From Amia ocellicauda (Eukaryota > Chordata > Actinopteri > Amiiformes > Amiidae), in NCBI RefSeq assembly GCF_036373705.1, contig NC_089864.1:10680001-10744000 (forward strand): a DNA stretch of 64,000 nucleotides, read 5' to 3'. Below the pieces are notes generated by a model. That model saw nothing but the letters and a program-made list of their open reading frames with translations, was not told the DNA's origin and ran no database searches. This document shows, piece by piece, positions 38,016 through 47,100 of the stretch. Both the position numbers and the translations under genes were made by a program. Numbering within the stretch: the stretch's first letter is position 1; each line of letters begins with the position of its first letter.

Positions 38016-39879
38016 TTATTTGGTTGTTTTCTAGCTCTTTTTTCATCTCTCGGGATCGATTGTATAGCTATTGCATTGGTCTGTTCTTCTTGTGTGTCCG
38101 GCCCATTGCCATTTTAACATTTTCATTCTTCCAATGATGCATCATACTTTTGTTTGTTCTCAGATCCATTTATTTGTTTTCCTTGTTATTCCAAGCATGC
38201 ATCTTTCCATACTTCTGAACTGATTTAATATTATATATATGCAGTAAAATCTATGTAATATTTCCATACTGTATCTTTAAGTTTCCAACCTCTTATGCTC
38301 CCACATATTGTATATAGAAGCATGAAGCATAAACTCAGTCAGTACAGTAAAGGTTATTTCAATTCAGCTCCATGCAGTCCAAGGAAGCATCCGAAAGGTT
38401 TTGAGTTGCATTTGCCAAATTCCATCCCAAAGCAGTTTGAAATGGGTTTAGAAGCAGATAATCTGGGAGTAACCCTCTCATATGTTAAAGAATAGTTTTT
38501 CAGTATAATACATATTAACCTTAGCAGTAAAAAATAACAAAGAATCAACACAATAAGAACACAGGTATGTCAAATTAAAACATTAATGAAGATCCTGGAT
38601 TTCAGTTATTTTTCACTTCATCTGATGCTACAAATGAAGACTGAACTATGCTGCAGTAATTTACATTTAGACATTTTTAAAGTCACGATCACAACATTAG
38701 TTATTCATAGTGTAAAAAAAACATCTCTTAATATATTCTGGAAATCAATATTGCATACTTAACCATCAAGCATTCAATGAAAGAAAACAACAACAGCTTT
38801 GAACCACCTTTGTGGTGCCCTTAATCGCTTGAATTCTGCACGGCACAGTGAGCACAGTGGTCTATAATTCAATTGGTGATCCAAAAGACAACTGAGAGAT
38901 GAGCCTGTACCTTGAGATTTTATAGAACAGGGACATGGACACATACAGGGAACTGTAGATTATACCACCAGTCAATCAATGAGCACTGAACAACCAGTAA
39001 ACCAGAGTTAGAAATATTATATTCTTAAAAAACACACACCCAATTAACACTAAACATTCAATTTCAAAAAAGGTACTTTTTAAAAATAATTCAGGTTATC
39101 TAATATATCACTGGGTGTTATAAATGATGCAATGCAGGTAATATAAAATCAGAAAGAACAAAATAAAAAATAAAACAATCAGCGCAAACCTCTTATCTGG
39201 TACCCAAGGGTTGCTCACTCCTCTACACTAACATTACACATTAAAAGCAGTGAGAAATATTTTCCACTGAGAGCATATCATATCAATCAATACTGACGAC
39301 GATGATGATTATGGTTCAGTTTTACTTTTCCCTTCAAAGCACTTTATTTAAAAAAAACACAAGAAAATGTTTTTTCTAGCATCAGATTCGGGGGAAAATA
39401 GTTATACTATTTTATGGAAAAACAGTGATCGACAGATAAAAGTACATTTTGCATAGCAAATGCATAAAGCATGGTTTATTAATGCGCCACCGCTTTTGAA
39501 CTGAGAAAGATACATTTGACTTGTAATAGGTATCCTTCCATTTGATATTTGACTGGATAAAATAAACATTTCAAGAAAAAGCACAGATTAAAATTAAAGT
39601 GTGACCTTTTCAAAAAATAAACTGTGTATATAGATTACATAGGCAGAAATTGTATGTGGAAATAACTTGTAGGGAAGGAACCTGTCTGATGAGATAGAGC
39701 TGCTGATAAATTATCAACTCTAATTATTTGCCACAAAGATATTCCGACAGATTCTTCAAATAGAATAAACAAAAATCATACACCTAAAAAAAATCCTCTC
39801 AGATAAAAATGTCAACAAACTGTAAATAAATAATTTCTTCAGGAGCTGGACACTTTATATAATAAAAAATGTATAGCTC

Positions 39880-40020
39880 TCAGTCACTTAGCTCTTCTTC
39901 ATCACTAAAATATGCACTCTTTTTAATCCTTGGACGTCTGGACTCATCAGATGTAGAAGCCTGGTTTGCACTCTCTGCACTTTGTTTGCGCCTAACTTCC
40001 TCTTCCTCGAGTTTTGCTTG
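39880..40020 (-). CDS. ZCRB1: ZCRB1 exon 8 and stop
   Basis: It encodes residues 174-219 and TGA, with acceptor ATTGCAG|CAA. The C-terminus is highly conserved in the family. AATAAA on this strand is seen at 39480-39475 and 39348-39343 as possible polyadenylation signals. Confidence 0.95.
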   Translation of the reverse strand, partial: QAKLEEEEVRRKQSAESANQASTSDESRRPRIKKSAYFSDEEELSD

Positions 40021-42770
40021 CTGCAATGAAGATATAAACTTAGAACTAAAACATGCATTACATAACATTTAACAAAAGAGTAGCTAATGTTGAGGTGAAT
40101 TTTTGGTCTTAAACTCAGTGGAATTGAAAGGACTTTACATTTATCAAGGACTCCCATTCGAAGACTGCATTTTGACTGGAAACTAAACTAATGTCAGATT
40201 CCGGTGAGTTTTGGGCAATGCACTGTCATTATATCAAAATGAGGGGTCAACTTTATTAAAAATGCCTCTCAGTAAATGTATTTAGTGAATAACATTATCC
40301 ATTATTCTGTTATGCTACATGGTTATTCGATATAGGGTTATTCTATATGGAATAGTCTCCTGATCCCTTGATTGTGACATTTGTCCTATATTTATCTTTG
40401 GAAAACATTGGTACTGGATTTTTATGAACTACCTGGAAAGCAATAGCTTGGCTGAGACTGTCAAGAGCAGGGTCTTCTCCCTCATCTTCACTTTCCTCTT
40501 CCTCGCTGCAGATTGGAAAAAAAATATATATAAATCAAATTATAAGTTATGTTATAATCATCTTCAGTATTTATTGATCCACTGCTGGCTGAAGGCCTCC
40601 CCCAAATATTTAAATTGTTTCTATGTAGTCTCTCTTTTCCAGGTGCTAAGGAGAAACTTTGTGAAGGTATAAAACTAATTGAAATACTGAAGCCCACTAC
40701 AATACTACAGAATTAGACTCCTGTGTTCAACACTTCATCATTGGCTTAAAATCCACTGCAACAATTATACTGCTCTGTTTCAATTGAGCAGGATGCTTCA
40801 AGAACCTCCAGCTAAAAGCATAATAAATAACAAAAGCCTTATCTGGGGATATGAGAATATAAAAAACAATATCAACACTCTACTTACACTTCTTCTGGTT
40901 CTTCTGATTTCTTCTTCTTCTTCTTCTTTTCTTTCTTTTTTGGAGGTTCTCTTTCACCAAGCAAATTTTTTGGGCAGGCATAACTTAAGTGACCAGAGTC
41001 CTAAAATGAAGAAAGGTAGGTTCAATTAGAAGGCTAACAATAAAATGTATGTAGAGTGTGTAACCCCCATTTCACTCTAGAGGAAGCATCTTAAACTCCT
41101 TTCCCAACAGGCAGTAGTGTCATCTTGGTTTTGTTTCAACAGTTGCAAGATACTTCATAGGACTGATTAGCTGATTAACTGGATGGATTTAATATTTCTC
41201 TACAGCCTGCAGGTTGGTGTACCTTGAATAAAAACACCATTTTAACCATCATCAATAATAAACATGAAATAATAACTATTTTTAAAGTGAGAACTCCAGT
41301 TGGAAAGGGGAACATTAGTTGGTTCCAGCAACCAAGTATGAGACCCATGCAATTTCACATTAATTGTGCAAAATATTCAATTTTAAAAGCACCTAAATGA
41401 GATGAAGAGTGAAACTGTACTACAAAACACCCAGACATTGATGATTAAATGCATTTTAGACATTTTAAAAATGAAATAAATATAGTAATGAAACAACCAC
41501 GCAACTTACACCACATTCATAGCACCTTGTCTTGTCTGTATAATTGCGCCTCCTGATGAATTCGGATGCTCGCCCATTGTCAATAGCAATACTGGCTTTC
41601 ACAGTTCTGCCAAACAACTAAATAGAAAAGGTTAGATATTGTTATCTGACACAGGCCTAATCATTGTAATAAACAACCAAACACTGACCGTTAACATTTC
41701 TTATTTCTTACTTGCTTATTATGGAGAGCTCTGGAACAGTTCTGTGCAGATTCCTTGTCAAGGAAAAGTACAAAAGCCACGCCTTTGCTCTTCCTGGTGT
41801 CCTTGTCTTTCACTATAGTCACTCTGCAAATTAGAAGTTATGTGAAAAGCAGATTAAAAAAAAAACACTCAGTCAAATATCAATTAAATTCCTAAATCTT
41901 CATATACAAGATATCATGCAGATCAACCATCTTTCTTGTTATTGTTGATTATCCAATAAACTTAAATATAAAACAAACAAAAAATAAATGTTCACCTTTA
42001 ATGACCAGCAACTGTAAAAATCTAGTTTCTGTAGTATTTCCCTGCACCACAGAGTAGATTTTCAATTCTAAATAGGTGCATTCAATAAACTACAAATAAA
42101 TATATAACATGCGAATGAAAAGGCAACGTATAGTATAGTCACACAAATATATCATAACGAACTTCAGCAAGGTTTATGTCACTTACTTGACAACTTTTCC
42201 ATACTTGGTAAAAATCTGAAAAGAAAACACACAAAAGACACAAATGTGAATTTAAGAGCCTGAAAGTGTCTTGAAATTCACCTTAATAAATAAGCAAAAC
42301 TCAAAAGCCAGTTTACATAAATAACAATGCAATGTTTAAAAACAAAAACAAAAAATACATATTGCAGGGAAAATTATTCACACAATATTATCAACATATC
42401 TTCCCTAAAGTGTTTTTTAGTGATCACATAAAGAGAAATATAGCAGAGGTCATCTTTCAATGTACTCAATATTTGCAGAGTATATAATGCCCAGCTGTAT
42501 AAATGGGTACAAATGTAAGTCGCCCTGGATAAGAGTGTCTGCTAAATGACAAATAATGTAATGTAATGTAATATAGTCCTATTTAACAATTGTGGTGGAA
42601 TGCATTTTCTGATGGAATATGTGTGTGCTTTTTCATTGCTCCCTGCATACATTATATACATTATATAAGTAATGCATGCACTTTACCTTATGCAAGTCGT
42701 TATTAGTCAGAGAGAATGGCAAGTTGGAGACATAAACAGTACTTTTACTTGGTGCCAAACCACCGCTCAT
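39880..42770 (-). CDS. ZCRB1: U11/U12 snRNP 31 kDa-type protein (zinc finger CCHC and RRM 1), complete
   Basis: ZCRB1 is a nuclear RNA-binding subunit of the minor (U12-type) spliceosome's U11/U12 di-snRNP. Coding exons 42770-42687, 42215-42187, 41823-41712, 41617-41510, 41000-40888, 40505-40433 and 40020-39880 join in frame to 219 residues; human is 217. The RRM spans about residues 10-88, with RNP2 VYVSNL at 12-17 and RNP1 KGVAFVLF at 51-58. A CCHC zinc knuckle follows: Cys107, Cys110, His115, Cys120. Next come a Lys run (about 129-142), an acidic stretch, and the conserved end [19 protein letters not shown]. All introns are GT-AG. The gene shares a promoter with divergent PPHLN1. Sequence identity to the family is strong throughout. 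Confidence 0.97.
40433..40505 (-). CDS. ZCRB1: ZCRB1 exon 7, acidic segment
   Basis: It encodes Val149 to Gln173, with acceptor CTGCAG|CGA and donor CAG|GTAGTT. It is rich in Glu/Asp and ends [14 protein letters not shown]. Confidence 0.93.
40570..40650 (-). mobile_element. LINE reverse-transcriptase ORF C-terminal fragment, copy 2 (in ZCRB1 intron 7)
   Basis: The minus strand reads STWKRET...[15 protein letters not shown]. It shares the TWKR, LGEAF and QQWI blocks with copy 1 and has the same orientation. It is truncated and contains a stop. Confidence 0.65.
40888..41000 (-). CDS. ZCRB1: ZCRB1 exon 6, rest of zinc knuckle and Lys-rich run
   Basis: It encodes residues 112-148 plus two bases, with acceptor TTTTAG|GAC and donor [19 protein letters not shown] completes the CCHC knuckle, and a nearly pure Lys/Glu run follows. 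On the plus strand that run looks like a (CTT)n repeat but it is coding. Confidence 0.94.
41510..41617 (-). CDS. ZCRB1: ZCRB1 exon 5, end of RRM and start of zinc knuckle
   Basis: It encodes residues 76-111 (phase 0 at both ends), with acceptor ATTTAG|TTG and donor GGT|GTAAGT. It ends with CYECG, the first two Cys of the knuckle. Confidence 0.95.
41712..41823 (-). CDS. ZCRB1: ZCRB1 exon 4, RNP1 motif
   Basis: It encodes Lys38 to Gln75, with acceptor TTGCAG|AGT and donor CAA|GTAAGA. It contains the RNP1 octamer KGVAFVLF. Confidence 0.95.
42187..42215 (-). CDS. ZCRB1: ZCRB1 exon 3, 29-base microexon
   Basis: It encodes IFTKYGKVV plus two bases of Lys38, with acceptor TTTTCAG|ATT and donor CAA|GTAAGT. 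It bridges the first helix and second strand of the RRM. Without it the reading frame breaks, so it must be constitutive. Confidence 0.94.
42486..42572 (+). mobile_element. SINE 3' fragment
   Basis: CCCAGCTGTATAAATGGGTA, then AAGTCGCCCTGGATAAGAGT and GTCTGCTAAATGAC, followed by repeated AATGT. This is the tail of the same SINE class as at 26926 and 48352. Confidence 0.8.
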
Positions 42771-42807
42771 GTTGTCGTCTGCGTTTGTTACTTTACATAT
42801 CCCAGCT
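42687..42807 (-). CDS. ZCRB1: ZCRB1 exon 2: end of 5' UTR and start codon
   Basis: Acceptor TTGCAG precedes 42807, the ATG is at 42770 with A at -3, and the donor is AAG|GTAAAG. It encodes residues 1-28, including RNP2. The 37-base leader part contains ATG directly followed by TAA (42798-42793), a start-stop element 22 bases before the true start. Confidence 0.93.
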
Positions 42808-42953
42808 CTGCAAAATACAACAGATTAACTGTGACACTTGGAAATTAATAACTGGGCAATTACAGAACAAGTGACGGATAAAATACGAATACACGCCAGT
42901 CTAATGTGGCAATTGATACGTTACTAGCTACTTCACTATAAATACACACATAC

Positions 42954-43010
42954 CAGTCGAAAATTGCACTGTATTTCCTTCGCCTGCAAGACATCAAACA
43001 AGCAATACTT
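42954..43010 (-). other. ZCRB1: ZCRB1 5' UTR exon 1 (non-coding; upstream end approximate)
   Basis: A GACTG|GTATGT donor ends this exon at 42954 and would join the acceptor TTTTGCAG at 42808. It lies on the ZCRB1 side of the shared promoter. The transcription start is a guess; only the donor is visible. Confidence 0.55.
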
Positions 43011-43300
43011 GTGTGTACGGCAGTCGGCGCTGAAAGATGACGTCTCAAGAATGCCTTGATTGGCGTTGGCGTTGTCCAATTAGGGGCCGAATACGGAATA
43101 GCCACATTTTACAGCCAATCACGGCGCCCGTTTACCTCCCTGGTGGAAGTGACGCTACGGCCAATGGAAGCCAGTAGTGGATGTTGTGGGGAAAGTTGCA
43201 TTACAAACAAGCGACATCAACGTGATATAGGCGCAGGATTGTTTTTAATTACGTGCAGGAGCATACATGTGCTCGACGGACACGGTGGAATATAAGCAGT
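42990..43300. promoter_or_regulatory. Divergent ZCRB1/PPHLN1 promoter with four CCAAT boxes
   Basis: About 300 bases separate the two gene starts. CCAAT or its complement occurs at 43059-43063 (ATTGG), 43076-43080, 43115-43119 and 43161-43165, spaced 15-45 bases, which is typical of NF-Y-driven divergent promoters. A CRE-like TGACGTC lies at 43038-43044 and an ETS-like GGAAGTGAC near 43145. There is no convincing TATA box. The same divergent arrangement exists in human. Confidence 0.75.
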
Positions 43301-43311
43301 AAATGAAACGG
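43200..43311 (+). other. PPHLN1: PPHLN1 5' UTR exon 1 (start approximate)
   Basis: A strong AAACGG|GTAAGT donor ends the exon at 43311. It carries two upstream ATGs: ATG at 43267 opens an 11-codon ORF ending TAA at 43302, and ATG at 43303 reads across the junction into exon 2. The upstream boundary is not visible. Confidence 0.6.
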
Positions 43312-44127
43312 GTAAGTGCTGTGCTTTGAATTAAACCTCATTTACCTTCACTGAGAGATTTAGCAATTTCCGAATTGTGTGTCGTCTATGTTACATATTT
43401 ATCTCCCCCCCCCCCATTCCAATTCCATGTGTTATTCATGTTCCAGTTCTGTTCGAGTTCCTTTAGGGTCTGTATGTGCCAAAGGGAAAGGGTTCTGGAA
43501 TTGGAATTTGGAATGGGGCTGGAAAGGGCAAGTGGGATTGGGAAGAGTGGGACTGACACCAACCCTGCATGGCAAACCAAAACAACTCGATTTAGATTTG
43601 ATAATTGGCTGCATTTGTGTAAACCAAACATTGCTGTGTCGATTTAACTCAGGCACGTCAAATAACTTGTATTATTTTAGCCACTGCGCAAATAATTGTA
43701 CTGCATACTAGATCTAGTGAATTACAGTAGGCGACATACAGTCCTGCAAGCAATAACTATATCCCAATCCCAAATAGATTGTACACTGTCCACAAGTAAC
43801 TATGCAAAAGCCTTCTTCCACTGTTATTGATGATTTTTCGCAGTTATTTAATTACGTGGTATGGGATTGTTGATGACTTTAATATAAACTGTTTGTTTCA
43901 GTGACTGACCACAGGTTGTATTTCTGCTTTCTTTACTATTACGTCCCTCCTCTATGCTGCACTTATCTTTTGATTTATTTTCAGCTCTATTCCACCAAAT
44001 TCTTTATGCTGGTCCTGCATGCAACATCTACATTAACTGTGGAGAAAACCGGTTTTGCCAAATTGAAGTGTACTGGGAGTTGCTTCTTATAATAGATTCA
44101 AAGTTTGTATATCAATAGACCTCTTTG

Positions 44128-44162
<35 letters not shown>

Positions 44163-47100
44163 TATATTTCCTTCTTTGGCTGTCTGCTTTCTGTTCCCTT
44201 TTCATCTATGCTATTTGTTCTTTAGTTAACTTTTCAAAGGTTTGTGGTTGTATCACTTTTATGTAATCCCTTTGTGCGCTTGAGAACTAAAATCTTATTT
44301 TCTGAATTCCATTTAATTTGTTATAGCTCTGCATTACACTTTGAATATTCTACTGAACACAGTTTTAAGAGGTAAAACCTAATTTTATAATTGTCCCATA
44401 ACATATTACCTGCTCTATATGTATGTGTTAAATCAAGTTAATCTGCTCATTTTATACATTTCCGCTCCTTCAGTAAACCACCAATAAAGTTAACTAATGT
44501 TCTTGTTTGTTACCTTAAAGTAGATCAGTTACATATATGACTGAAAAATAAAAAAAGTTGATGTACAAATAATTGTTACAGAACATTTTCTTGTTCAGCT
44601 ATTTGAAAAGAAGACCGTGCAGTACACTCAAGTGTTCAAAGTCTAAAGATGATGAGACTTAATATATTGCTTACTGTATCTCGTATACAGTTGTGTAAAT
44701 TCTAAATTTGTAAAATGTATTATGCCTGAACTGCACTGTATTATTGTACTTTGTATTACTCTAATATTTTCTAAGTCGCACTGGACAAGGGCGTCTGCTA
44801 AGAAAATAATAATAATAATTTTAAACCAGATGCCTGTGCGCTCCAGTCTGTTACTGTTACACTTGAAATTGTATTAGTCCCATTAAAAAATTACAAGAAG
44901 TTTGGGGTTTAATTAAAATCTGAGCTGTTGCCATGCTCAGAATATACTTTCCTAATCACCCTAAGTATTTCTGCACAGACATGCAGTAAATTCAAGAAGA
45001 AGAAGAAGAAGAAGAAAAAGCTTTCTATATTCGATTCTTAATTGTAAATTCTTCTCACAGGCCTCCAGACATCAAACAGTGGTACCTTGCTGACAACTAC
45101 AGTCCCTGAACATTTTACAAGTAAGTCATATTTGTACATTTTCTCTTTTTTTAGAAAGGTGTTTTATGTTAATTAAAATCTTCAGTGCCTCACATGATTG
45201 ACAGTGAGTACAATTGGTTTATCTTTGGGGCTACCCTAACACCCCTGCTTGGATTATCACGTCCAAGCTTGAGGATTTTTACAGTTTACCAATCCAGGCA
45301 TTATCCAGACCCATTTTGTTCAGGTCATGTGGTCTGAGGAGAGCTCAACTGGGGAAAAAACAATACTTTGAAAATGATTAGATTATATTGATGCTCTTTG
45401 GTAGTGCAATATGCATTAGTTGTGTTAGAATAATACACCATGCATGTTATATTACATAATTTAAGAATAAATCTGTAAATGGTTCTTGATTACCATCTTT
45501 GATCCCTTATAAAAACAAATTCTACAAAATGAAAAGGTACGTCTCGGTCATGGTCATTTTTTGCATTAGCTGGTGTTTTGCATCAGCTGTTGTTTCACCC
45601 TTAGGAAGTTTCTGCATCATTGATTAAAATGGAAAAGTGGACGTATTTAGTGCAATGAAAGCTGCGATCTTGTGGAGTAATTTATTCATTTCATTTAGAG
45701 GAGGCTTGGTTACACACTCTCCTGGGATCTGCTGCAATGACAGTGCTTGCAGAAAAAATCCCTTATGAGAAACAGCTGCAGTTCATCTTCAGAAGCAAGC
45801 TGCTAATGATGAATTGGACTCGGGGACACATACAATATGTTGTGAGAGACTGCCGGTGTCAGAGATAGACAATTCTACACAACCATATCAAAATTCACCT
45901 GTTACTGCAGCACTGAAACTACGATGAAGTATTATTTACAGATACAATATGTTTTTTTCTGAAATTAATAATCAACCACTTTAATTTATCCTTAGATGTT
46001 TTATATAAATACATATTATTTGTTAATGCTACGTTTGGACAAACATCTGTATAGTGATTCTGTCGCATACAATCGGTTGCTTGAGCTTTTTGCTTGATAT
46101 CATCCAAAATGATTAGTTTATAACCTTATTGCAACTTCAAATAATGCCATTCATAAAGCAACAGCTGGTGCACACATCCAAACACATTGATTGAGACACT
46201 GAAAAACACACACACATTAGTGGAGTAGAGGAAAAAAAATATGTGAGCATAGAATATGGGCCAAAGATGAAGCTGCAGCACATTTTATCCCATACCACAC
46301 TGTTGTCATATTTAACACTAAAGTGTAATGTGGTATAAACAACATAATGTGTTTTGTGATTTACTTCAAACTGTCTACCTCAGCTTAAGATTCCATAGTA
46401 ATCAGCACAATTTGTAATGAAAATTAAACTGCAACAATACAAAGTGAATAGCAAGGTCTTAACATATAATGGTCATATACCTTACCTCTGTTCATTCCCT
46501 GTAATGCAGTATTTATCCGTCTCATCCTTACAAAAAAATGGATACATTTAACAAGAACAACAGCAACAATAATAAAATGCATGCATATTTTGTGCATAGT
46601 TAGTTTCTCAAATGCACTCGGCTTCTCTGTGGCTCGCTAGATTGGATTAAAATGTAATGTATATAATTGATAATTTTGAAGGAAAGAGTTAGCCTACAGA
46701 GTGTTCATGAATTAGTATGATGCTGACGTGTGAAAGGCCAGCATCATAGTAAAGATGTTCAAATTTTAGGCCCAATGCGTCTCCTAATTAACCTTACTCT
46801 CCAAAAGGGATAGTGGAAGAATCTCCACATCCATCATTTTCCACAGAGCGAAGCTGTACAAGCATACGAGGAACCATCTGTTATTTTACTTGCACTCAGA
46901 GCTCCTTGTTGATGAGGTTATTATCACTTTCACAGTTCATATAGAAGGGCTAATTGATAATAGATTTACTACAGCAGTCAGCTCCATTGGGAAAACTGAG
47001 CAGTTTTGTATTTGTTCCCTTTTCACTTTCTCCTAAAGGATTGTGGGAATAATCAAGTGAAATGAAGTGTTTATCTTTGATAAAGCTGAGTAACTGCTCT

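Larger units (their letters stand above)
34430..39879. other. Interval between YAF2 promoter and ZCRB1 stop
   Basis: AT-rich DNA with three transposon fragments between 37.0 and 38.1 kb and the ZCRB1 3' UTR at the right end. A 153-codon plus-strand ORF at 36381-36842 shows no family features and biased hydrophobic content from AT-rich DNA; it is not called as a gene. Confidence 0.6.
41824..42686. other. ZCRB1 introns 3 and 2 (around the microexon)
   Basis: AT-rich introns flank 42187-42215. Intron 2 contains a SINE tail at 42486-42572. The other ZCRB1 introns (40021-40432, 40506-40887, 41001-41509) contain nothing further beyond LINE copy 2. Confidence 0.75.

Noticed and set aside
40905..40930. 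(CTT)n microsatellite
   Set aside because: On the minus strand it encodes the Lys-rich run of ZCRB1, so it is coding, not a free-standing repeat.
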